DNA of 43,991 nucleotides from Thauera aminoaromatica S2 (GTDB lineage: Bacteria; Pseudomonadota; Gammaproteobacteria; Burkholderiales; Rhodocyclaceae), in assembly GCF_000310185.1 (NCBI RefSeq), contig NZ_AMXD01000018.1, positions 1-43,991 of the forward strand, read 5' to 3'. A program made the translations under genes and the position numbers. Of this stretch, positions 7,021 through 21,708 are shown piece by piece; position 1 is the first letter of the stretch, and each line of letters opens with the position of its first letter. Under the pieces are notes generated by a model. That model had not been told where the DNA came from. It worked only from the letters and a program-made list of their open reading frames with translations, and ran no database searches.

Positions 7021-8175
7021 ATGGCGGCAGACACGGAGAGCGGGCGGCAGATGCGCAGGATCAGGCTGAACTACGTACTCGGCGCGGACACGGGGTCGGC
7101 GCCGCTCCACAATCCCCTGCTCGACCTCCTGCAGGCGGTGCGCGAGCAGGGCTCGATCTCCGCCGCCGCGCGTGTGCTGGACCTCTCCTACCGCCACGTT
7201 TGGGGCGAGCTCAAGCGCTGGGAGCTCGAGCTCGGCCAGCCGCTGATCCTGTGGGAGAAGGGCCAGGCCGCGCGCCTGTCCGAGTTCGGCGCCAAGCTGC
7301 TGCTCGCCGAGCGCCAGGTGCAGGCTCGCCTGTTGCCGCAGATCGAGGCGCTGCGCGCCGACCTCGAGCGCGCCTTCGCGATCGCCTTCGACGATTCGGT
7401 GCATGTGCTGTCCTTCCACGCCAGCCACGACGAGGCGCTCGCCGCGCTCGGCGAGGAGGCGCGGACCCGCGGCCTGCACCTGGACATCCGCTTCACCGGC
7501 AGCGTCGATGCGATCCGCGCATTGAACGAGGGCCGCTGCACCATGGCCGGCTTCCACGTGCGCCTGCCGGCGGTGCCGGGCTCGCGGGGGTCGTCGTCAC
7601 ACTCGCAGCGCACCTACAAGCCGCTGCTGCGCCCCGGCCTGCACAAGCTGATCGGCTTCGCCCGCCGCAGCCAGGGCCTGATCGTGGCACGCGGCAATCC
7701 GCGCGGCCTGCACGGCCTCGCCGACCTCGCGCGCCCCGGCGTGCGCTTCGTCAATCGCGCGCGCGGCACCGGCACGCGGGTGATTTTCGACGAGCTGCTC
7801 GGCGAGCTCGGCCTCGCGCCCGCCGCGATCGAGGGCTACGCCAATGACGAACCCTCGCACGCCGCGGTCGCGCAGGCGGTGGCGAGCGGTCAGGCCGACG
7901 CCGGCTTCGGCATCGAGGCGAGCGCGCGCGGCCGCGGACTGGACTTCGTGCCGCTGGTCGAAGAGGCCTACTTCCTCGCCTGCCTCAAGTCCACCCTGGA
8001 GCACGACGCCACCCGCGCCCTGCTCGCGCTGCTGCGCACCGCCGCATGGCAGCAGCGCCTGGCCGACCTGCCCGGCTACGCGCCGATGCAGAGCGGCGAG
8101 GTGCTGTCGATGAGCCGGGTGCTGCCGTGGTGGCGCTTCGGGGGGCGTGGAAACGCTCGCGAAGGAAAGCAATAA
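7021..8175 (+). CDS. ModE-type winged-helix regulator fused to a PBP-like ligand domain
   Basis: The 384-residue protein starts at the ATG at 7021 (7051 is an alternative). Residues about 30-100 form a ModE/LysR-like winged helix (LLDLLQAVREQGSISAAARVLDLSYRHVWGELKRWE). From about 125 to 365 there is a periplasmic-binding-protein-like domain without a signal peptide (ALNEGRCTMAGFHVRLP, then VARGNPRGLHGLADLARPGVRFVNRARGTGTR). This second domain replaces the TOBE molybdate-binding domains of classical ModE. Proteins with this build are usually taken as molybdate/tungstate or molybdopterin responsive. Being divergent from xdhC-mocA, it is a good candidate to regulate them. The ligand is unknown. 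Confidence 0.8.
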   Translation: MAADTESGRQMRRIRLNYVLGADTGSAPLHNPLLDLLQAVREQGSISAAARVLDLSYRHVWGELKRWELELGQPLILWEKGQAARLSEFGAKLLLAERQVQARLLPQIEALRADLERAFAIAFDDSVHVLSFHASHDEALAALGEEARTRGLHLDIRFTGSVDAIRALNEGRCTMAGFHVRLPAVPGSRGSSSHSQRTYKPLLRPGLHKLIGFARRSQGLIVARGNPRGLHGLADLARPGVRFVNRARGTGTRVIFDELLGELGLAPAAIEGYANDEPSHAAVAQAVASGQADAGFGIEASARGRGLDFVPLVEEAYFLACLKSTLEHDATRALLALLRTAAWQQRLADLPGYAPMQSGEVLSMSRVLPWWRFGGRGNAREGKQ

Positions 8176-8288
8176 GCTGATGTTTGAATTGCAATTTTCC
8201 GTGAAACATTAGCGCGGAACCTGGCCGCTCGCGTCCGAAGCGCGTAGAATCCTGCCCCTTGTTCACGCATTGCAGCACGGAGCGCGCC
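8176..8288. promoter_or_regulatory. Intergenic region upstream of mnmG with AT-rich dyads
   Basis: It contains the palindrome AATTGCAATT (8188-8197), an ATGTTT...AAACAT inverted repeat (8180-8185 and 8204-8209), a minus-strand sequence ATTGCAATTCAAACAT (8195-8180) resembling the shared motif, and a degenerate parS-like sequence (8193-8208). TAGAAT at 8245-8250, with a weak TGGCCG 17 bp upstream, could be the mnmG promoter. A CGGAG ribosome site precedes the mnmG ATG. Confidence 0.4.
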
Positions 8289-10247
<1,959 letters not shown>

Positions 10248-10326
10248 GCGCGCTCGTATGGCGGCCGGAAGGCAAGCGCACAGCTTCCATGGGGAAGAGC
10301 TCGCATCGCGACGGGAGAGAATTGCA

Positions 10327-10980
10327 GTGAGCGGGCGCCTGCAGCCTTACGCCGCCCGGCTCGCCGACGGCATCGCCGCGCTCGGCCTCGCCCTCCCGCA
10401 GGAGACCATCGACCGCCTGCTCGCCTTCGGCGAGCTGCTGCTGAAGTGGAACAAGGTCTACAACCTCACGGCGATCCGCTCGCCGCAGGAGCTGATCACT
10501 CACCACCTGCTCGACTCGCTCGCGGTGCTGCCGCAGCTGGAGGCGGTGAACCGGCTCGCCGACATCGGCTCCGGGGGCGGCCTGCCGGGCGTGGTGCTGG
10601 CGATCGTGCGCCCCGGGCTGGTGGTGTCCTCGATCGAGACCGTGGGCAAGAAGGCGAGCTTCCAGCAGCAGGCGAAGATCGAGCTCGGGCTGGACAACTT
10701 CAGCGTGCTGAACCAGCGCGTCGAGCAGGTTCGGCCGCAGTCGCTGCCCGGCGGCGCGCCGGAAGGCGCGATCTCGCGGGCCTTCTCCAGCCTGGCGGAT
10801 TTCGTCGCGCTGTCCGGCCACCTCGTCGCCGAGGGCGGCGCGCTGTACGCGATGAAAGGCGTGAATCCGGTCGACGAGATCGCCGCGCTGCCTGCGGGCT
10901 GGGCGGTGGCGGAGACCCATGCGCTCACGGTGCCGGGGCTGGGCGCCGAGCGTCATCTGCTGGTCATCCGGCGGGCGTGA
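10327..10980 (+). CDS. rsmG: RsmG (GidB), 16S rRNA G527 N7-methyltransferase
   Basis: The protein is 217 residues if started at the GTG at 10327, which has GGGAGAG upstream. Longer in-frame starts (for example the ATG at 10258) give a low-complexity N-terminus unlike the family. The SAM-binding motif is LADIGSGGGLPGVVLAI. LLKWNKVYNLTAI and the end RHLLVIRR are typical. It methylates N7 of G527 in 16S rRNA; its loss is linked to low-level streptomycin resistance in other bacteria. It follows mnmG as usual. Confidence 0.94.
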   Translation: MSGRLQPYAARLADGIAALGLALPQETIDRLLAFGELLLKWNKVYNLTAIRSPQELITHHLLDSLAVLPQLEAVNRLADIGSGGGLPGVVLAIVRPGLVVSSIETVGKKASFQQQAKIELGLDNFSVLNQRVEQVRPQSLPGGAPEGAISRAFSSLADFVALSGHLVAEGGALYAMKGVNPVDEIAALPAGWAVAETHALTVPGLGAERHLLVIRRA

Positions 10981-11087
10981 CACTGCGGCCCTGAGAAGCG
11001 TCGTGCATGCTGCATCGCCGCATTGAAGTACACTCCAGGGTTTGCACCGTGTGTGCGAGCCTTCCAACCGGAACAGCCTGAACCGAC

Positions 11088-11858
11088 ATGGCCAAGATAT
11101 TCTGCGTCGCCAACCAGAAGGGCGGGGTGGGCAAGACCACCACCTGCGTCAATCTCGCCGCCGCCCTGCACCAGGCCGGGCAGCGCGTGCTGCTGATCGA
11201 CCTCGATCCGCAGGGCAACGCCACCATGGGCAGCGGGGTCGACAAGCGCGACCTGAAGAGTTCGGTGTATCACCTGCTGGTGGGCATGGTCGACCTCGCC
11301 GGGGTGCGGGTGGCCTCGCCCACCGGCGGCTACGACGTGCTGCCGGCCAATCGGGACCTCGCCGGCGCCGAGGTCGAGCTGGTCAACCTCGACCAGCGCG
11401 AGAAGCGCCTGCGCAACGCGCTCGCCGCCTTCGTCGACGACTACGACTTCGTCCTCATCGACTGCCCGCCCTCGCTGTCGATGCTGACCCTCAACGGCCT
11501 GTGCTGCGCCACCGGGGTGATCATCCCGATGCAGTGCGAGTACTACGCGCTCGAGGGGCTTTCGGACCTGGTCAACACGATCAAGAAGGTGCATGCCAAC
11601 CTCAACCGCGACCTCAAGATCATCGGCCTGCTGCGGGTGATGTTCGACCCGCGCGTGACCCTGCAGCAGCAGGTCTCGAACCAGCTCGAGGGTCACTTCG
11701 GCGACAAGGTCTTCCGCGCCATCGTGCCGCGCAACGTGCGCCTGGCCGAGGCGCCCAGCCACGGCATGCCTGGTGTGGTGTTCGACAAGTCCGCCAAGGG
11801 TGCGCAGGCCTACATGGCCTTCGCGCACGAGATGATCGAGCGCGCGAAGATCTTCTGA
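11088..11858 (+). CDS. parA: ParA (Soj), chromosome-partitioning ATPase
   Basis: The 256-residue protein has the deviant Walker A motif KGGVGKTT near the N-terminus (residues about 11-18), a switch region LLIDLDPQGNATMGSG, and FVLIDCPPSLSMLTLN. It has no N-terminal DNA-binding extension, as is usual for chromosomal ParA. It binds nonspecific DNA as an ATP dimer and drives ParB-parS segregation. It is followed 14 bases later by parB. The 107-base gap after rsmG shows no clear promoter or terminator. Confidence 0.95.
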   Translation: MAKIFCVANQKGGVGKTTTCVNLAAALHQAGQRVLLIDLDPQGNATMGSGVDKRDLKSSVYHLLVGMVDLAGVRVASPTGGYDVLPANRDLAGAEVELVNLDQREKRLRNALAAFVDDYDFVLIDCPPSLSMLTLNGLCCATGVIIPMQCEYYALEGLSDLVNTIKKVHANLNRDLKIIGLLRVMFDPRVTLQQQVSNQLEGHFGDKVFRAIVPRNVRLAEAPSHGMPGVVFDKSAKGAQAYMAFAHEMIERAKIF

Positions 11859-11872
11859 ATTCCGGAGCCGAC

Positions 11873-12724
11873 ATGAACAAACCCAGACTCAAGGGCCTCG
11901 GCCGCGGACTCGACGCGCTGCTGGCCGCGAACCAGGAAGAGGAGGCCGAGAAGGGCGAACTGCAGTCCTTGCCCACGATCGCCTTGCAGCCCGGCAAGTA
12001 CCAGCCACGCACGCGCATGGATCCGGGTTCGCTGGAGGAACTCGCGGCCTCGATCAAGGCCCAGGGCGTGATGCAGCCGATCATGGTGCGTCCGGTGGGC
12101 GAGGACGCCTACGAGATCATCGCCGGCGAACGGCGCTGGCGTGCTTCGCAGATCGCCGGGCTGGCCGAGGTCCCCTGCCTGGTGCGCGAGATACCCGACG
12201 AGGCCGCGCTGGCGATGTCGCTGATCGAGAACATCCAGCGCGAGGACCTCAATCCGCTCGAAGAGGCCGGCGGCATCCAGCGCCTGATCGACGAGTTCGA
12301 CATGACCCACCAGCAGGCCGCCGACGCGGTCGGCCGCTCACGCCCCGCGGCGTCGAACCTGCTGCGCCTGCTCAATCTCGCCAAACCGGTGCAGGAGCTG
12401 TTGATGGCGGGTGACCTCGACATGGGTCATGCGCGCGCGCTGCTGCCGCTCGACGCCGCCAGTCAGATCCAGCTCGGCAACCAGGTCGCCGCGCGCCAGC
12501 TTTCCGTGCGCGACACCGAACGGCTGGTACAGCAGATCCTGAACCCGCGCCAGAAGAAGCCTGTGCCGCCGCCCGACCGCGACCTGCTGCGCCTGGAAGA
12601 GGAGATCGCGGACGCGATCGGCGCGACGGTCAAGATCAAGGCCAACAAGAACGGTGCTGGCGAGCTCACGATCCGTTTCGGCAGCCTCGACCAGCTGGAC
12701 GGCGTGCTCGGCAGGCTGCGCTGA
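11873..12724 (+). CDS. parB: ParB (Spo0J), parS-binding partition protein
   Basis: The start at 11873 (MNKPRLKGLGRGLDALL) has a CGGAG ribosome site and gives 283 residues. The N-terminal ParA-contact segment GLGRGLDALL is followed by the CTP-binding ParB/Srx domain (PRTRMDPGSLEELAASIKAQGVMQPIMVRPV; GERRWRASQIAGL), the ENIQREDLNPLEEA box, a helix-turn-helix (THQQAADAVGRSRPAASNLLRLL) and a C-terminal dimer domain. It is operonic with parA. Confidence 0.95.
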   Translation: MNKPRLKGLGRGLDALLAANQEEEAEKGELQSLPTIALQPGKYQPRTRMDPGSLEELAASIKAQGVMQPIMVRPVGEDAYEIIAGERRWRASQIAGLAEVPCLVREIPDEAALAMSLIENIQREDLNPLEEAGGIQRLIDEFDMTHQQAADAVGRSRPAASNLLRLLNLAKPVQELLMAGDLDMGHARALLPLDAASQIQLGNQVAARQLSVRDTERLVQQILNPRQKKPVPPPDRDLLRLEEEIADAIGATVKIKANKNGAGELTIRFGSLDQLDGVLGRLR

Positions 12725-13005
12725 CTCATCCCGGACGCAGACCGGCGCCGCCCTGCGGCCGGCCTTTCCTCACACTGATCACCGCGTTTGCCGAGGCGGA
12801 TGCGCGCCCCTCCATGCGTTTCCTCCGGGGCCGCGTGACCGCAATGGCGAAGGCTCGTTATGTTATGTCTTCTATAAGATACAACAGCAATGCATTTACC
12901 CTTGTTGCAGCGCATCCAAGGTTTGACTTTGCTGCGGTAAACCCCTACCATCCGCGGGATTTCAGGCGGTCGCCGGCGTCTCAGACGCGCACGCGATAAC
13001 ACCGG
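12725..13005. promoter_or_regulatory. Intergenic region between parB and atpI
   Basis: This 281-base gap has no gene. Just after parB a GC-rich hairpin (about 12740-12764, CCGGC...GCCGG, followed by only three T) could be a weak terminator. The part from about 12855 to 12950 is relatively AT-rich and holds the ATP synthase promoter candidate described separately. Confidence 0.4.
12923..12951 (+). promoter_or_regulatory. Candidate sigma-70 promoter of the atp operon
   Basis: TTGACT (12923-12928) and TACCAT (12946-12951) are separated by 17 bp and match the -35/-10 consensus at 5 of 6 and 4 of 6 positions. The pair lies 55 bases upstream of atpI, the first gene of the ATP synthase operon. Confidence 0.5.
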
Positions 13006-14201
<1,196 letters not shown>

Positions 14202-14258
14202 GAGTTTCGGTTTCACCTTCAGCGTAGTACCTGGTTTTTAAACTTACTTCCCCACTAA

Positions 14259-14513
<255 letters not shown>

Positions 14514-14560
14514 TCGGTTCGAGTTCATCCTTTTTTGAACCAACCTGAGGGCCAAGAACC

Positions 14561-15034
14561 GTGAATTTGAACGCAACCCTGATAGCCCAGCTCGTTGTGT
14601 TCTTCATTCTGGCGTGGTTCACGATGAAATTCGTGTGGCCGCCCATCGTGAAGGCGCTGGACGAGCGTGCGAACAAGATCGCAGACGGGCTGGCAGCTGC
14701 GGACAAGGCCAAGGCCGATCTGGCACTCGCCGAGAAGAAGGTCGTCGAGGAACTGCGCAAGGCCCGCGAATCCGCGGGTGATGTGCGGACCTCCGCTGAA
14801 AAGCAGGCGAGCCAGCTGATCGACGAGGCCCGCGCCGAAGCCAGTCGCATCATTGCCGCCGCGCGCGAGGCCGCCGAGCACGAAGCCGGTGCCGCCACGC
14901 AGCGTGCCAAGGAAGCCCTGCGCGACCAGGTCGCCCATCTGGCCGTCGCCGGCGCGGAGAAGATCCTGCGCCGCGAGATCGACGCCAAGGTGCACGCGAA
15001 GCTGCTTGCCAACCTGAAACAGGAACTGCAATAA
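14561..15034 (+). CDS. atpF: AtpF, F1Fo ATP synthase subunit b
   Basis: The start is GTG at 14561, giving [19 protein letters not shown], the conserved b-subunit N-terminus. The 157-residue protein has one N-terminal transmembrane helix and a long charged Ala/Glu/Lys-rich coiled coil (residues about 35-145), the peripheral stalk. The stop is three bases before atpH. Confidence 0.95.
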   Translation: MNLNATLIAQLVVFFILAWFTMKFVWPPIVKALDERANKIADGLAAADKAKADLALAEKKVVEELRKARESAGDVRTSAEKQASQLIDEARAEASRIIAAAREAAEHEAGAATQRAKEALRDQVAHLAVAGAEKILRREIDAKVHAKLLANLKQELQ

Positions 15035-15037
15035 GTC

Positions 15038-15571
15038 ATGGCCGAGAACGTCACCATCGCGCGCCCCTATGCGGATGCCGCCTTCGAGCTGGCTCGCGGG
15101 GCAGGTGCGCTGGGGCCTTGGTCGGAAGCGCTGGATCGGCTTGCCCTCGTGGCGGCCGATTCCGGCATGAAGGCGTGCTTCAACGATCCCAAACTGTCCG
15201 CCGAGCAGCTCTGCCAGCTCGTGTTGGGTGTCTCGGGTGACCTGACCGCCGAACAGCAGAATTTCGTCCGCGTCCTCGTGGAAAGCGAACGTCTGCAGGT
15301 GCTTCCGGAGATCCGTGACCTGTTCGTTGCTCTCAAGAACGAACACGAAGGCGTCCGGGAGGCGCAAATCGCCTCCGCCTTCCCGCTCGACGATGCCGCT
15401 CTGGCCGCATTGAAGGCCGACCTCGAAGCCCGCTTCAAGGCCGCCGTCAATGTCTCCGTCAGTATCGACCCCGAACTGATCGGTGGGGTCCGCATCGCCG
15501 TCGGCGACGAAGTCATCGACGCCTCGGTCCGCGGCAAGCTCGCGAACATGGCCGCTGCGCTAAAGAACTAG
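15038..15571 (+). CDS. atpH: AtpH, F1Fo ATP synthase subunit delta
   Basis: The 177-residue protein begins [18 protein letters not shown] and ends with the delta signature [24 protein letters not shown]. It links the b-subunit stalk to the top of the F1 head. It lies between atpF and atpA. Confidence 0.95.
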   Translation: MAENVTIARPYADAAFELARGAGALGPWSEALDRLALVAADSGMKACFNDPKLSAEQLCQLVLGVSGDLTAEQQNFVRVLVESERLQVLPEIRDLFVALKNEHEGVREAQIASAFPLDDAALAALKADLEARFKAAVNVSVSIDPELIGGVRIAVGDEVIDASVRGKLANMAAALKN

Positions 15572-15579
15572 GAGCATAA

Positions 15580-17124
<1,545 letters not shown>

Positions 17125-17145
17125 GGCCGGCGAGGGAGACGGAAT

Positions 17146-18015
17146 ATGGCTAGCGGTAAGGAAATCCGTACCAAGATCAAGAGCGTGCAAAACACGCGCA
17201 AGATCACCAAGGCCATGGAGATGGTGGCTGCATCCAAGATGCGCAAGGCGCAGGACCGGATGCGTAGCGCCCGCCCCTTTGCCGAAAAGATCCGCCGACT
17301 CGCCGCGAACCTGTCCCAGGCCAATGTGACCGACTACAAGCACCCCTTCCTGGTCCGCAAGGACCAGGTCAAGCGGGTGGGCCTGATCCTGGTGACCACC
17401 GACAAGGGCTTGTGCGGTGGCCTCAACACCAACGTCCAGCGTATTGCGCTCAACGCCATGAAGGACTGGGAGTCCTCGGGCGTGACCGAGATCCGTGCCT
17501 GCGCCATCGGCAACAAGGGTCTGGGCTTCATGCAGCGCATGGGCGTCAAGGTGGTGTCGAACGTCACCCAGCTGGGTGACACGCCGCACCTGGAAAAGCT
17601 GATCGGTCCGGTCAAGGTCATGCTCGATGCGTTCCAGAACGACGAGCTCGACGCGGTTTACGTGGCTTACACCCGTTTCATCAACACGATGAAGCAGGAG
17701 CCGGTGCTCGAGCAGCTTCTGCCGCTCACCGGCGAACAGCTGGGTACGCCGGAGAGCTCCTGGGACTACCTCTACGAGCCGGACCCGCAGGTCGTCATCG
17801 ACGAGCTGCTGGTGCGCTACGTCGAGGCGCTGGTGTACCAGGCTGTGGCTGAGAACATGGCATCCGAACAGAGTGCGCGCATGGTGGCGATGAAGGCCGC
17901 GTCCGACAATGCCAAGAACGTGATAGGCGAACTGCAGCTGGTCTATAACAAGACCCGTCAGGCCGCAATCACCAAGGAGCTGTCGGAAATCGTCGGCGGC
18001 GCCGCCGCGGTGTAA
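17146..18015 (+). CDS. atpG: AtpG, F1Fo ATP synthase subunit gamma
   Basis: The 289-residue rotor shaft subunit begins [20 protein letters not shown], has [12 protein letters not shown] near residue 85, and ends with the conserved C-terminal helix [29 protein letters not shown] ribosome site precedes the start. It sits between atpA and atpD. Confidence 0.97.
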   Translation: MASGKEIRTKIKSVQNTRKITKAMEMVAASKMRKAQDRMRSARPFAEKIRRLAANLSQANVTDYKHPFLVRKDQVKRVGLILVTTDKGLCGGLNTNVQRIALNAMKDWESSGVTEIRACAIGNKGLGFMQRMGVKVVSNVTQLGDTPHLEKLIGPVKVMLDAFQNDELDAVYVAYTRFINTMKQEPVLEQLLPLTGEQLGTPESSWDYLYEPDPQVVIDELLVRYVEALVYQAVAENMASEQSARMVAMKAASDNAKNVIGELQLVYNKTRQAAITKELSEIVGGAAAV

Positions 18016-18026
18016 GGCATTATTGA

Positions 18027-19442
<1,416 letters not shown>

Positions 19443-19496
19443 CGAGGCCGCCCGCGCGTCGTGCAAGCGGCGTGCGGGACATCAAGGGGAAACACA

Positions 19497-19922
19497 ATGG
19501 CTATGACGGTTCATGTCGACATCGTCAGCGCGGAAGAGCAGATCTTCTCCGGGCTGGCCGAGTTTGTCGCATTGCCGGGCGAAGCGGGCGAGCTGGGCAT
19601 CCTGCCCGGTCACATGCCGCTGATGACCCGGATCAAGCCGGGTGCCGTGCGCGTGCGTGCCCAAAACGCGACCGAGGAAGAGCTGATCTTCGTCGCGGGA
19701 GGCCTGCTGGAGGTTCAACCGGGTCTGGTGACGGTGCTCGCCGACACCGCGATCCGCGGCAAGGACCTCGACGAGGCGAAGGCGCTCGAAGCCAAGCGCA
19801 AGGCTGAGGAAACCATGGCGAACCAGACCGCGCGTCTGGACTATGCCAAGGCCCAGGCCGAGCTCATGGAAGCGGTGGCGCAGCTCGCCGCGATCCAGCG
19901 CCTGCGCAAGCGCGGTCACTGA
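19497..19922 (+). CDS. atpC: AtpC, F1Fo ATP synthase subunit epsilon
   Basis: The start at 19497 ([19 protein letters not shown]) has AAGGGGA upstream and gives 141 residues. The N-terminal beta-sandwich contains [23 protein letters not shown] and the C-terminus is a two-helix domain that can inhibit ATP hydrolysis. It is the last gene of the operon and is followed 40 bases later by an intrinsic terminator. Confidence 0.96.
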   Translation: MAMTVHVDIVSAEEQIFSGLAEFVALPGEAGELGILPGHMPLMTRIKPGAVRVRAQNATEEELIFVAGGLLEVQPGLVTVLADTAIRGKDLDEAKALEAKRKAEETMANQTARLDYAKAQAELMEAVAQLAAIQRLRKRGH

Positions 19923-19962
19923 GACCGGAGCGCGCCGGTCCGCCGGCGCGTTCGACATCCCG

Positions 19963-19992
19963 AAAGCAGCTCACCTCGAGCTGCTTTTTTTT
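19963..19992 (+). terminator. Rho-independent terminator of the atp operon
   Basis: A 10-bp stem AAAGCAGCTC / GAGCTGCTTT with a five-base loop (ACCTC) runs directly into eight T residues (19985-19992). On the minus strand the T run is shorter, so it mainly ends the atp transcript facing the convergent ubiJ gene. Confidence 0.9.
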
Positions 19993-20054
19993 GCCGGTTT
20001 TCCGGGCTCGGTGCGCGGCGCGGGCTACATGCGAGCCGGGCGCGTACCGCTTGC

Positions 20055-20636
20055 TCAGCGCCGCTTTTCCAGCCTCGCTACGCGCTTGTCCAGGCGCGCC
20101 ACGGCGTCGCGCAACGCCACCACCTCTTCGGCGAATGCGGGCAGGGCCTTGCGCGGGACGAGCAGGGTGGATTCCTCGGTAAGGTATTCGGCCACGTTCC
20201 CGCTTGCGCGCTCCAGGCTGCGGCGGCCCTCGTCCACGACCTTGCGCCCTCCTTCCACCAGGCGGTGGGCGGCGATGTCGCCGAACAGCCGCGCCAGGTC
20301 TTCCTCGGCATCCCAGCGCAGATGACGGAAGACGAAGCCGAGCGCCTCGGCGAGTTCGGCGTTGCCTTCGATGCGCACGTGGCGCATCGCCGTCTCCAGT
20401 CCGTCCACCAGCAGCCGCGGCAGGTCGGCCACCGCGAGGCGCAGGCTCACCTCGGGTGCTTCCTCACCGCTCCACTCGGCGAGCTGACCCTCGTTGGTCA
20501 CGGAAAAGTCGATCTCGGCCACAGGGCTGAGGACCAGCCGCGCCGTGCGTCCCGCGTGCGGCTGCAGGCGCTGGCGAGCCCAGCCGGCCTGGGACAGCAG
20601 ATGGTTGGTGGCCGAGAGGAACAGGCTCGAAATCAT
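20055..20636 (-). CDS. ubiJ: UbiJ-like ubiquinone biosynthesis accessory protein (SCP2 domain)
   Basis: The 193-residue protein starts at the ATG at 20636 (MISSLFLSATNHLLSQ). An SCP2-like lipid-binding domain covers residues about 25-125 (ARLVLSPVAEIDFSVTNEGQLAEW; VRIEGNAELAEALGFVFRHLRWDAEEDLA), and a charged coiled coil ends the protein (VVALRDAVARLDKRVARLEKRR). UbiJ organises ubiquinone-biosynthesis enzymes and usually lies between ubiE and ubiB. Here ubiE is two genes upstream, but ubiB is not downstream: the next gene is the convergent atpC. Confidence 0.83.
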   Translation of the reverse strand: MISSLFLSATNHLLSQAGWARQRLQPHAGRTARLVLSPVAEIDFSVTNEGQLAEWSGEEAPEVSLRLAVADLPRLLVDGLETAMRHVRIEGNAELAEALGFVFRHLRWDAEEDLARLFGDIAAHRLVEGGRKVVDEGRRSLERASGNVAEYLTEESTLLVPRKALPAFAEEVVALRDAVARLDKRVARLEKRR

Positions 20637-20718
20637 GATCGGGGCTCCGGAGAAGGGCTGGAGGGAGGTTCGCCAAGGATACGCAGCGGTGAGGCATCCT
20701 GTCGCGGGCGGGGCGCCG

Positions 20719-20772
20719 AAAATGCCGCGGGCCTGCCGATGCCTCCGGGGAGACACGGGCAGGCCCGCGGCA
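20719..20772 (-). terminator. Strong GC hairpin followed by TTTT, probable terminator of the ubiE/Tim44 unit
   Basis: A perfect 15-bp inverted repeat, TGCCGCGGGCCTGCC (20723-20737) and its reverse complement (20758-20772), has a 20-base loop. On the minus strand it is followed by TTTTC (20722-20718). It lies 34 bases after the stop of the Tim44-like gene and 82 bases before the ubiJ start, so ubiJ may have its own promoter. The rest of this 169-base gap shows nothing clear. Confidence 0.65.
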
Positions 20773-20805
20773 GCGGGGGGACACGAGGCTCGTGACCCCG
20801 ATCGC

Positions 20806-21690
20806 TTACTGCGACTGCTGGATTCCCGCGATCAGCCAGCCGCCGCTGCCGGCGAGCGGCTTGCTCAGGTGCCAGATCTCGTCGAAGGCTTCCGGAGCGG
20901 CTTCGGCCTGTTCGCGCAGCAGGCCGCTGAAGCGGACGCTGACGACGTAGCGATCGTTCTCCTCGGCGACGTCGATCACCTGGGCGTTCAACTCGACCAC
21001 GTCCGTACGCTGCCCGGCACCCTTGCGCTCGTTGACCTGCATGCACAGCTCGGCGAACACTTCGGGGGTGGTGAACTCGCGCAGATCGTCCAGGTTGCCG
21101 GCGTCGTTGGCAGCCTGCAGGCGGATGAAGTTGAGCTTGGCCTGGCGGGCGAAGCCTTCGGCATCGAAGCCGCTGGCGAGCGCCTTGTCGAGGCCGCTCT
21201 GGGCGGAGACACTGCCGCCGGCCAGCGGACGACCGGCCTCGAACTGCTGCGGACGGGCCTGTTGCGCGGCGCCTGCAGGTGCGCCGGCGTACTGCAGGTC
21301 GCGCGCGGGCTGTTGCGCGGCCGCGTTCGCTCCGCGCCGGAAGATCAGGCGGAAGACGAAGAATGCCGCCGCGGCGAGGAGCAGGATCATGACGAAGTTG
21401 GCGAAGCCTTCGCCGAGGCCCAGGGCCGAGAACAGTGCGGCAAGGCCCAGACCTGCGGCCAAGCCCGCGATCGGACCCATCCACGAACGTTTGGGCTGCG
21501 CAGCCGCGGTGGCTGCACCGGCGGCGGGCGCCTGCTGCTGGGTTGCCGAGGGCTGGCGCTGCGCAGGTGGCGTGGCTTGTCGCTGCATGCCGAAGCTGCT
21601 GCCACCGCCGAGGCGCTTGGCTTCGGCTTCGGTGGCGACGAAGCCGAAAGACATCACGGCGACGATCAGGGTGAGGAAGAACTGCTTCAT
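20806..21690 (-). CDS. Tim44-like domain membrane protein
   Basis: The 294-residue protein has an N-terminal signal sequence (MKQFFLTLIVAVMSFGFVATEAEA), a Gln/Ala/Pro-rich low-complexity linker (about 35-65), two hydrophobic segments (IAGLAAGLGLAALFSALGLG; FANFVMILLLAAAAFFVFRLIF) and a C-terminal Tim44-like domain from about residue 160 (GFDAEGFARQAKLNFIRLQAANDAGNLDDLREFTTPEVFAEL). The bacterial role of this family is poorly known. It lies 18 bases after ubiE, so it is probably co-transcribed, which hints at a membrane role near quinone synthesis; that link is inference. Confidence 0.8.
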   Translation of the reverse strand: MKQFFLTLIVAVMSFGFVATEAEAKRLGGGSSFGMQRQATPPAQRQPSATQQQAPAAGAATAAAQPKRSWMGPIAGLAAGLGLAALFSALGLGEGFANFVMILLLAAAAFFVFRLIFRRGANAAAQQPARDLQYAGAPAGAAQQARPQQFEAGRPLAGGSVSAQSGLDKALASGFDAEGFARQAKLNFIRLQAANDAGNLDDLREFTTPEVFAELCMQVNERKGAGQRTDVVELNAQVIDVAEENDRYVVSVRFSGLLREQAEAAPEAFDEIWHLSKPLAGSGGWLIAGIQQSQ

Positions 21691-21708
21691 CTGTCGGGGT
21701 CTCCTGGT

